DNA from: Ettlia oleoabundans
Lineage: Eukaryota > Chlorophyta > Chlorophyceae > Chlamydomonadales
Assembly (NCBI GenBank): GCA_019693395.1
Contig: JAAMXP010002069.1
Coordinates: forward strand, 8,013-36,763
Length of the DNA: 28,751 nucleotides
Reading direction: 5' to 3'
Below the pieces are notes generated by a model. It saw only the letters and a program-made list of their open reading frames with translations, made no database searches and had not been told where the DNA came from. This document shows positions 20,245 to 28,751 of the stretch, piece by piece (within the stretch, counting starts at the first letter, position 1; the number at the start of each line of letters is the position of its first letter). A program made the translations under genes and the position numbers.

Positions 20245-22383
20245 ATGCTGCTGGTCCTTGCAAGCTTTGGTCGCTATCTCCTGGCCGCCTTCGTTGCTGA
20301 GATTGCCGCAATTGTTATGAGCTTGAGAATGCGCTTGTCATGGGCGCCTGCGCTTTCTGCGCAGTATGCAACACCCTGCCGGCGCGGCCCACCTCCCTCG
20401 CCCGCTGCCAGGTCTGCAACCCTGTCCGCGGTGCCCCTTGTTGCTGTTTGCATAAAAATCCAGGAAACGATGGTACCTGTCGCGTGCGTTTGGTTGTAGG
20501 TATGTGCCTTGGGATGTTGCCAAGGATGCTAAGGACGGCAGCGTGCTCGTGGTAGATTGCACGCACACAACCCTGCCAACCATCACCCACCATAAGGGCC
20601 ACCGGAACCCTCCGGGCGCCTCCAGCGATTGCAGCACTGGGCTGGTCCTGGATGCACTGGCTGCTGCTGGCGCTGGAGTGCAAGCGGTGGGCCCCTGGTT
20701 GGACAAGGCGGCCATTTCGGTGAACCATTTTGATGCCGATGCGGTGCTGTCCGTGTGGGCCTACATCAACCGGGCAGCAGCGCCGCAGCACAACGCACTG
20801 CTGCGACATGCAGCCCGAGTAGGAGATCTGCGTGAGGCAGGCCTGGGCAGTAGCCCAGAGGCACTGGCAGCCCGCAGCTGGGATGGCATTACATCAGAGG
20901 GGCAAGTGCATCACGCCCTGCAGCTCAACTGCTGGATCAACACAGTGGAGCGTAAACTGTTCAGCCCAGCTTATGTGGATAAAGATGCTGACGCCAAGCA
21001 CACTTTTTTTCTTGAAAGGCTGGCTGCCGCGCTGACAGAGCAAGGCATACAGCAGCTGCGCCAGGTGAGGGCGGAGGGGAGGGTTTGCAGAGACTTAGCA
21101 GCAGGTGCCCATGCTCCATTGAGGCCGCACGGCAGATTGTTGGGGTGGCTGTGGTCCAACTGGGAGACTATTGGGCAACTTTTCATCAGTATCTCAACCA
21201 ACTCGCTGCCGCCTGTAGCAGGATTGGCAAGAGGAGTACGGTGAAGTGCTCGCAAGCTGGCAGCTAATGGAGGGGGATCGTACAACCTCAGTGCAGCGCC
21301 ATGAAGACCTGGGGTTGGTGGTGCTGCGGCCACCCCGGCCACTGCACTATTATGCCGCTTTCAGCTTTGCCATCGGGGCGGACACGGTGGTGACTGTGCT
21401 GCCTGGCAACCGGTACGAAGTGGAGAGCAGGTGGGTGAGCACGGCCACTGAGGGAGCTCTTGTCTTCACCATGATGTGCAATGCCAGCACCAGCAACTTA
21501 ATCTGAAGCATCCAGGCAGCCAGCCAGCCAGCCATTGGTTGGTATTCTTAGTGGGTAATGGCTATAGTAGTTGGCACCGCCATGCACCATTTAGTGAGGA
21601 ATTGGCGGTGCCCGCTGCTGCGGACTCAAGAACTGTTTGCTCTGGACTGAGCTTGTGCAGGTACACACAGTATGTCAGCATGTGCAGCCGTTCTGTTCAA
21701 CCGCGGTTAGATATGGCGCCTCTCGCAAGAGCGCTCAACAGGTGACCCGCAAAATAAATGTAAACGAGGGCATGCAGGTACAACCCGTGGGCGGTCACTG
21801 AAAGGGCAGAATAAGCCAGGAAAAACAATTGATATTGTCTATCATCCCCAACCCTGCAAATATCTGGGTGTCTAACTGCAGGCTGGACAGTGGGCGGGAG
21901 GAGATGGTGCATTGGTCATCCAGCAGCATGTTGGACACAGGCCCCATCCTGCGGTGAGCTCTGCCGCCCTTCAACCATGTCTGCCAGCAAGCCCACCTGT
22001 CCCTTCCGTGTCTTCACTCAACAACAAACACCCTTTCTCACTGTCACCCTTAACCGCCAAACATGCCCGACCACCCAACTTGCAGGCTGGATAGGGGTGG
22101 TGAAAAGCTGTCCAAGGCTGAGCGGTATGGCCACCCTACAGCACGGCCACATTTCCGCTCCTCCCTCCCACCGTCTGTCTTTGAGGCTGTGGTGTGCAGC
22201 TACTTTGAGCATGGCTTACGGGACACGCAACCCAAGGTCGGGGGTTGGAGCTGGGAGGATCTTCAGGAGCTGAATGCGGGCATTGACTGGTCCTCATGGG
22301 AGCACGAAAGTCTGCCAGCTGTTTTGGAGGGAATAAGAGACAGCAGAACACAATCTTTGGTGGCGACAGAACCTGCTCAATGA
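20245..22383 (+). CDS. Conserved protein of unknown function, probably DUF6687 family
   Basis: Six exons: 20245-20411, 20500-21064, 21222-21430, 21661-21741, 21882-21953, 22086-22383; all GT-AG, phases fit, 463 aa. The first exon encodes a hydrophobic/basic leader (MLLVLASFGRYLLAAFVAEI) that may be a targeting or membrane sequence. The conserved body starts at YVPWDVAKDAKDGSVLVVD (57-75), followed by a His-rich THTTLPTITHHKGHRNPPG, NHFDADAVLSVW (131-142) and ARVGDLREAG. I recall similar proteins in plants and bacteria as DUF6687, but cannot confirm the family number here. HFDxD followed by a GD motif recalls the metal ligands of DHH phosphoesterases; this is an inference and no activity is known. 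The most conserved blocks lie in exon 2. The first exon is supported by frame and splice phase only. The gene diverges from PEX3. Confidence 0.8.
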
Positions 22384-22614
22384 CATTTTACATGCGTGCA
22401 AACAAATGGCCATCTCATAGGCAGTCACCATGTGAACACCCAATTCTTGAAGACACTGCATGCAATGCTTGTTGGAAGGAGCAGCAAGAATTGAAAGCGA
22501 GGGAGCAGAAGGCATTTGGTAAGGTGTCAAGCAGTTATGCCAGTAAGATTTGGAGTCAGTGATCGACTGAACGAGAGGACAGCCAGTATTGTCGCTGTGG
22601 GCCCAGTACTTGGT
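22384..22614. other. Short convergent 3' region between the DUF gene and TRAPPC2
   Basis: 231 bp hold both 3' UTRs. A minus-strand TGTAA (plus-strand TTACA at 22388-22392) is a candidate TRAPPC2 poly(A) signal and lies just after the DUF gene stop codon. No gene is seen. Confidence 0.45.
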
Positions 22615-23743
22615 CTATCGGAAGTAGTTGCGGGCCAGCTGCCGAACTTTCTGGTGGAACAGTGGGGCCGTGATTTTGCTGGTGGAGGTGTGGAAGGGGT
22701 TCAGCATCACCTGCAGTCAGGTTGCAATGCCGAACAGGCTCAGCAAGCGATGGAAGGAGCGCGTTGGCAAATCATCCGCTTCAATTGCTGCTGTTACAGC
22801 ATGGCTGCTGCTGCCAACAAAGCACATCCACTGCCCTACTCTTACGTTGCTGTGACATGAGAAACAATCTAAATGCCGTTTCCTTTGTACAGATGCCAGT
22901 TTACAACAACTCGTTGGATCCTGGCATTCTGCCCAACTCAGCACCCTGCTGCCAGCTTGTCGAGCCGCACTCACCCGCAGATACAGCTCGTACACGTCCC
23001 GGAAGAAGCTCCTCACCAGGTCGTCGCTACGCCCATCATGCAGTAACAGGAACTTGACGTGGGTGGCCGTGCTGAAGGCAGACACCTGCTGAGTAACGCG
23101 CATGGCAGGCGACAGAAGAAACGGCAGGATTAGCGTGGGCAAATGGATTGGGGAGGACGCCATTCGCCACAATAAGTGCTGTTGCCAGGCCGCATGATCT
23201 GAATGCCAAAAGAAAGATTGAAAAACATATTTGTCCTACCACCCCGTCAACAACTGCAGGCTCGAGGGCATTGGAACTGGCAACTGTCACCAACTGGCAA
23301 CACGGGGAGATGTGGACCTGCAGGTTGTTGAAGCGGTCCACCACCCCCAGGTGCATGGAGTTGGAGTTCCACTCGGCCTCCTCCACTGCATCCAAGGCTG
23401 CATGCAGCACAAAATGGTAAAGATACTGTGGCCGCTCCTGCACAGTGGAAGGGAGGGCGGGCAGCCCATGGCGATCAGCTTGCTGGCTGGCAGGACGGTT
23501 GGATCCTGGCAACGATCGCGATCTGAGGATTGTCCATCTTTTCCCGGCAACGAGTTGCGGCTGTTCCAAGCCGCCGTCAAGCGCTGCTCCCACCCTCGCT
23601 GCCGAACAGCAGGCGGACAGCAGGCGGGCTGGCTGCCGCCCCACCTCCCGCGCTTGTGCGTCGGTCGACTTGGCGCTCAGATCAGCCTCATACAACGGCA
23701 CGTCTTCTGCACCGACGATCACCAGGTGCAGCACGCTGCCCAT
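22615..23743 (-). CDS. TRAPPC2: TRAPPC2/Trs20 (sedlin), TRAPP complex subunit
   Basis: Four exons on the minus strand: 23645-23743, 23318-23437, 22975-23085, 22615-22710; all phase 0 and GT-AG, 141 aa, against 140 in human. TRAPPC2 is a longin-fold subunit of the TRAPP complexes, which act as Rab1 (and Rab11) exchange factors and tether vesicles at the ER-Golgi boundary. Visible hallmarks are LHLVIVGAEDVPLYEADL at the N-terminus, FVLHAALDAVEEAEW, HVKFLLLHD, FFRDVYELYLR, and the C-terminal MLNPFHTSTSKI. Asp49 in HAALD corresponds to human Asp47, altered in spondyloepiphyseal dysplasia tarda. The start at 23743 gives the exact family length. It shares a 261-bp upstream region with the TM9SF gene. 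Confidence 0.95.
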
Positions 23744-24004
23744 GCCTCTTCAATTGCAGGCCAGTCAAGAAGTGGGGGAAGGACAGGATGACATTGACAC
23801 AACTTGCTGAGGCCTTGCACATCGCCAGCGCCAGTGAACGAGCGTCATCGTGACAGCAGCCCGGAAAGAACCGGGTATTCTCTGCTGTACAAGTGCTGAA
23901 GTACAGCTGAGCACTCGGTCTCAAAATAAATAAATCTTGGCAGTTGCACTTCATACAGCCCAGGAACCTTTGCGCTGCTCAAACCATTGCTTTAGGCAGC
24001 CAGG
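23744..24004. promoter_or_regulatory. Short shared upstream region of divergent TRAPPC2 and TM9SF genes
   Basis: 261 bp separate the two start codons, so promoters and 5' UTRs of both genes must be packed here. The only AT-rich stretch is AAATAAATAAAT near 23925-23936. No defined promoter box can be assigned. Both products act in the early secretory and Golgi system. Confidence 0.5.
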
Positions 24005-27000
24005 ATGGCGCGGCAAGGCGGGACAGGGCGGGTGGCCCTGCCGCTGCTGTTTGTCGCCGTATTCGTTGGCCAGGCGCGCGCCTTCTACTTGCCAGGTGTG
24101 CTCAGGAGGCATCAACGCTTCCCGGCGGGCCGCTAGACGGGTCGGCCTGCTGTTGAGGGTTGCAGGCGGTGGCTGACTCCCCCTTCCATGTGCTGCAGGC
24201 GTGGCGCCCCAAGATTTTAACAAAGTGAGGCACTGGTAGTTCGGGACCGTGCAAAAGCAGCAGCTCGCTGTTTGTTTGGCAAAAACTGCACCAGCTTGAC
24301 TGCTGGGGCGCTGGAAGGGGACCCTGCAGTCGCGATGTGGCCCGACCGCAACTGCGATGTGGCCCGACCACAACTGATCACATAGGAGGCGCACCCATAG
24401 CACCCCCCTCCAGTGGCCCGCCCTGCTCAATGGCGCCGCGCTCAACTGTTGTGCGCCTATCGCACCCTGCAGGGCGACCCGATCACGCTCAAAGTCAACA
24501 AGCTCATGTCGGTGAAGAATCTTCCCTTTGAGTATTACTCACTGCCCTACTGCCGCCCAGACAAAGTTATCAGCTCGGCGGAAAATCTCGGCGAGGTGCT
24601 GCGAGGCGACCGCATCGAAAACTCACCCTATACGGTACGCAGCCCAGAGTAGGGCTTGGCTGGCAGATAAGGAAAAGGATAGATTAATAGCGTTGACTGA
24701 GTAAACGGTGGCTGCAAGTAAAGAAAGCACTCACAGCGGTGAAGGCAAACAGCAGCAGTACTGAAGCAGATTACCGGGAGTGTGTTGCCGCTTGCGCATG
24801 TTGTTTGCAGGAATAAGCATTGGGCTGTGCTCTGATTCACTCAGCCCTGTATGGCATTCTCAATGTGATATTTGATGGCACCCCCCATCCCGCAGGCCAA
24901 GTTTCGTGTGAACCAGCACTGCAAGGTGCTATGCCGCATTGCATCGCTGAACAAGGCGCAGGAGAAGGCATTTAAGAGTCGCATCAGTGACGAATACCGA
25001 GTCAACATGTGTGTGCACAGAGGGATCGGTGGTAGTGACTGGTGACAACTGGTCTGTTGGCAAGGTTTTGTGGGTTGGAGGAACATCGGAGGATTAGGGG
25101 TCAGACCACCACCCCATCGCACAGGACATGGCTGGGGCAAGGGTGAAACTCGCACTTTAGCTGCTGTTGCCAGGGATTCATCTGCTGCACCTCTGATGAC
25201 ACCACTGCCTATGTGTTCCTGGCCTGCCCTGCAGTACACATGCCAGTGCATCTCACGATTTGGCCTGGCTCTCGGACGCCTGATGTTTTGCAGGATTCTG
25301 GACAACCTGCCCATCGGAATGGTGCGCATGCGGGAGGATGACGGCGAGCAGATCAAAACATACGAGCGTGGATTCCCTGTGGGATTCATGGATGTGAGCA
25401 CCCTCTGAGGCCTTTTCTGAGCAAAACCCTGCCTTGACTGTTCGCCGCAAGCTCTGAAACACAGCGCCGTTTGGTCTTGCTCGCAGCTGTGTCAAGCTCT
25501 GTGTGTGTGTGTGTGTGCCTGTTAGCCGTTAGCAGCAGTCTACACAGGCGCAGCAGCACGGTGTGCCCACACCTTGCCTCCAATTGAACATCTAGGTGCC
25601 TGATGCGGGCGCAACGCTGTTTTTAAGTGCAGGTCCTTGCTCACTCACCCACCATTGCTGCTCTCTGCTGTGTCTTGTGTTGCTCACCCCTTGGCGGCAC
25701 CTTATGTGCAGGACCAAGACCGTGCGTACCTGAACAACCACCTGTCCTTCACCATCCTGTACCACAAGGACGTGGAGACCGACCTAGCTCGCATAGTGGG
25801 CTTTGAGGTGGAGCCATACAGCGTGCAGCACAAGTACAAGGGGGAATGGGACCCCGATGGTAGCACCAAGCTGACCACCTGTGACGCCGAGGAGAAGAAG
25901 TATGTGAGCGACAAGGGGCCCCACCAGCTGGTAGCCGAGGACAAGGAGGTGTGTGGCGGCCACGACTGTGTTGCGACTGTTGGCAGTGTGTTGTGACTGT
26001 GGTGCACGTGGAGCGGTCGTGCAGAAACTGCGGCCTGCTCATGGAGGGGCTGCCAGATGTGTTCATGCGAGGACTTAAAGACATGCGTGTGTGGGTGGTG
26101 GTGTGCGTGGGTGGGTGTGTGTTCTTTTTTTTTTAGGGGGGAGGGGGGGGGATGTGCATCAGGCGGAATCGTTGTATTTTGGAAATTACATCCCTGTTGA
26201 TATCCAGGCTTCTGACCTCATCCTGCTACTCATTTTGGACATTCTCTCGCCATCTTGTTCCCATCTTCCTATCCGCCCACACCAAGCCCTGCAGGTGATC
26301 TTCACGTACGATGTTGTGTTCAAGAGCAGCGACATCCGCTGGGCCTCTCGCTGGGACACATACCTGCTGGCCACAGACGACCAGGTGCACTGGTTCTCAA
26401 TCGTCAACTCCCTCATGATTGTGCTCTTCCTCAGGTGGGTGCCCTGTCTGCTGTGAAGCGGCTGAGCGCATGGGGTGGTGCTATGTGGGGTGTTGTTTTC
26501 CCTTGTTTCCGGTGGTGGTGTAAGGGGGGCTGCGGTAATGAGGGTGTCTATAGGCTGGCTGTCAAGGCATCACCGCGTTCATGCTGTCAATTACCCTAAA
26601 CACGTGTTGATGCCTGCGAAATTATCTGTAAAGAATTCCTTGCCAGCTAGAATGGTAGCTTTCTTCACCCCTGGCACCTCACCCTGCCTGCACCCACGTC
26701 GTGAACCGGCACGCTCTGCTTTGACCAAGTTCTGAAACTCCAACTTTGCCCGTCCACCATGTTCCTGTTGCCGCAGCGGCATGGTGGCAATGATTATGAT
26801 GCGGACCCTGCATCGCGACATCTCCAAGTACAACCAGCTGGAGACGGCGGAGGAGGCGCAGGAGGAGACGGGCTGGAAGCTGGTGCGAGACCCGGGCCCA
26901 AGTGCTGTGGGGCGTGAGGGAGCTGCCACATGGCATACGCATGGGCGTTCCTGTGTGTCGTGGTTTGTCCTGGGTTTCTCTGGCAGATTGTGACCATTTC

Positions 27001-28736
27001 TTAAGCAGGCGCTGGCCTGTGTTCAATAGACGCTGTGCCATGCTGCGTCCCTCCCTGCAGGTGCATGGCGATGTATTCCGGCCACCTGCCCATGGCTCGT
27101 GGCTGGCTGTGCTTGTGGGCACAGGCGTGCAGTTGTTTGGCATGACCCTTGTGACTATGTTGTTTGCAACCCTGGGATTCCTGTCCCCCGCCAATCGTGG
27201 TGGCCTCATGACAGCAGTGCTGCTGCTCTTTGTCTTCATGGGCTGCTTCGCTGGCTACTTCTCAGCACGCCTGTACAAAACATTTAAGGTGCGATGGCAG
27301 CAGGCCGCTGGCACAACTGCAGCAACGCGTGTGATATGCAGCAACGCCTCGGGAATTCCAACCAAGCTCACGACGACGGCCGCTACACACATTGCTTGTG
27401 CCTGCCGGTTGTGCTGTTCTGCAGGGCGAGCAGTGGAAGCAGACCACGATTCGAACCGCGCTGTCCTTCCCCGGCTTTGTATCTGCCATCTTCCTCACTT
27501 TGAACTTCCTGGTGTGGGGTCAAAGGAGCAGCGGTGCGGTGCCCTTTGGCACACTCTGTGCCCTCGTCTTCCTCTGGTGCGGCATCTCAGTGCCCCTCTG
27601 TTTCGTGGGCAGCTACTTTGGCTATAAGAAGCCTGCACCAGAGGTGGGGTAGATGCTGCAGGGCTGGGAGAGTTCCTGCTGCAATGCGGCCGCTGGGGAA
27701 TATGGTCGAGGGTGTGGACTGCAATGCCTGGCAGCTTCACTTGTTAGCGGCAAGGCTCCCCCGCAAGCCTTTTCCTTGCATATATGTTTGCCTGTCAAAG
27801 CTGACCAGCAATTTGAGTAGCTGCGTACCTGACCATATTTGCACATGTATCCTCTTGCGGTGCATGCTGCCCTCCCCTGCAGGACCCTGTGCGCACCAAC
27901 AAGATCCCGCGCCAGGTGCCTGAGCAGCCCTGGTACATGCACCCCGCCTTCTCCATCCTCATCGGTGGCATCCTGCCCTTTGGCGCCGTGTTCATCGAGC
28001 TCTTCTTCATCCTCACATCCATGTGGATGCACCAGGTGGGTCCCCGTATTAGTGGGGCCATGGGGTGGTGACATCATGTGGCCCCCACCAAACCCGCTGG
28101 GCAGGCCTGCCACACAGTACAGGCCACCCACCCCAGCACTTGAGCGGGACAAGAGCTTGAGCTCCCCGCCACCGTCTCCAGGCCTTGAAGCTTTCGGCTT
28201 TTTGGTTCATGCCATACTCCTGCCAGTGCCCGCTGCCCAGTGACATCCCGCCTGCCTGCTTGTTCTTGCCCGTTTGCCCCCGCCTGCCTCCAGTTCTACT
28301 ACCTCTTTGGGTTCCTGGCCCTGGTGTTTGTCATCCTCATTATCACGTGCGCCGAGATCACAATTGTGCTGGCTTACTTCCAGCTCTGCTCAGGTGCGCG
28401 TGCATGGCAGTGAAGCAGGGCCTGCACCTGCACAGTCGAGCGCCCACGGCACACACGAAGTTGGGGGCTGTCTGCCAAAGCGGGCACGGCGCAAGACAGT
28501 GCAGGATGCGGCCCTTGCCTGCATTGAGTGCAGTCTTGATCGCTGCTGCTGGGTGGGGCATTGCCACCACAATCCCAGGCTCTGTGCGACTCCACACCCC
28601 GCAGAGGACTACCACTGGTGGTGGCGCGCATACCTGACCAGCGGCAGCAGCGCACTATACCTCTTCCTCTATTCCCTCTTCTATTTCTACACGAAGCTGG
28701 ACATCACGAAGCTGGTGCCGGCGCTCATGTACTTTG
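24005..28736 (+). CDS. TM9SF/EMP70 nonaspanin endomembrane protein (3' truncated by the window)
   Basis: Thirteen exons: 24005-24095, 24199-24224, 24473-24634, 24896-25008, 25294-25393, 25712-25948, 26295-26434, 26777-26882, 27061-27288, 27425-27643, 27883-28035, 28294-28393, 28605-28736; all GT-AG and in phase, 602 aa so far of about 640-660 for the family. TM9SF proteins are nine-span Golgi/endosomal proteins implicated in membrane protein sorting. A signal peptide ([17 protein letters not shown]) is followed by the lumenal [49 protein letters not shown] and [10 protein letters not shown]. The membrane part begins at [15 protein letters not shown], with [18 protein letters not shown] and later the spans of the NBD-free C-terminal half. 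LEN and length suggest the TM9SF2/4-like group. Exon 2 is only 26 bp. The donor after 28736 leads to a last exon outside the window. Confidence 0.96.
24332..24376 (+). repeat. Tandem duplication of a 22-bp unit in a TM9SF intron
   Basis: Two adjacent copies (24332-24353 and 24354-24375) of a unit starting GCGATGTGGCCCGACC differ at one position. They lie in the intron 24225-24472. It looks like a recent local duplication with no evident function. Confidence 0.75.
25501..25517 (+). repeat. (GT)n microsatellite in a TM9SF intron
   Basis: Eight GT units plus G lie in the 318-bp intron 25394-25711. Simple sequence only. Confidence 0.85.
26125..26151 (+). repeat. T10 tract followed by a G-rich run in a TM9SF intron
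   Basis: A run of ten T, one A and then about sixteen mostly G residues lie in the middle of the 346-bp intron 25949-26294. Such tracts are prone to length errors in sequencing. No gene signal is attached. Confidence 0.7.
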
Positions 28737-28751
28737 GTGCGTGCCCCGGGG

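Noticed and set aside
22516..22860. 114-codon plus-strand frame after the DUF gene
   Set aside because: The minus strand here encodes the last TRAPPC2 exon (MLNPFHTSTSKI). The plus-strand frame has no domain and no supporting splice context.
27448..27457. GATTCGAACC, which looks like a tRNA B box read backwards
   Set aside because: It lies inside a TM9SF exon coding [12 protein letters not shown], and no cloverleaf can be drawn around it.
1..28751. Search for mobile elements, CRISPR arrays, bacterial-type operons and defence systems
   Set aside because: No transposase or reverse transcriptase motifs, no regularly spaced repeats, and no prokaryotic gene organisation were seen. All recognisable proteins are eukaryotic housekeeping families.

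Overview
The window is ordinary nuclear DNA from a green alga, most likely a chlorophyte of the Chlorella/Coccomyxa kind. The evidence is GC-rich sequence by eye, many short spliceosomal introns (most 90-350 bp) with near-uniform TGCAG acceptors, plant-type protein families, and a gene roughly every 3.5 kb. The species cannot be fixed from the sequence alone. All gene models below were built by hand by matching splice phases and conserved protein motifs. Every model except the IQ-motif gene closes in frame at every junction.

Layout: 41-804 (+) 3' end of a DJ-1/PARK7-family gene, cut by the window edge. 1225-4862 (-) ABCB-type half transporter, 9 exons, 741 aa. 5227-16081 (+) kinesin-12 with a very long coiled-coil stalk, 27 exons, 2222 aa. 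About 16460-17638 (+) a small IQ-motif protein whose model is uncertain. 17622-19853 (-) peroxin PEX3, 5 exons, 398 aa. 20245-22383 (+) a conserved protein of unknown function (probably the DUF6687 family), 6 exons, 463 aa. 22615-23743 (-) TRAPPC2/Trs20 (sedlin), 4 exons, 141 aa. 24005-28736 (+) TM9SF/EMP70 nonaspanin, 13 exons seen, 602 aa, with its last exon(s) beyond the window.

The genes nearly alternate in strand. This gives three head-to-head pairs with short shared upstream regions (ABC transporter/kinesin 364 bp, PEX3/DUF gene 391 bp, TRAPPC2/TM9SF 261 bp) and three tail-to-tail pairs (DJ-1/ABC, IQ gene/PEX3, DUF gene/TRAPPC2). Functionally they are housekeeping genes: stress response, organellar transport, microtubule motor, peroxisome biogenesis, ER-Golgi tethering and endomembrane trafficking. 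TRAPPC2 and TM9SF both act in the early secretory/Golgi system and share one upstream region. The other neighbours have no obvious common pathway.

I found no mobile element, CRISPR array, tRNA or rRNA, and nothing I would call a new multi-gene system. The points most worth a second look are: a POK-length kinesin-12 in an alga; at least three GC-AG introns in that one gene and none elsewhere; two of its introns that are multiples of three and stop-free; the DUF gene with a metal-site-like HFDxD motif; and an apparent 17-bp coding overlap of the IQ gene and PEX3.
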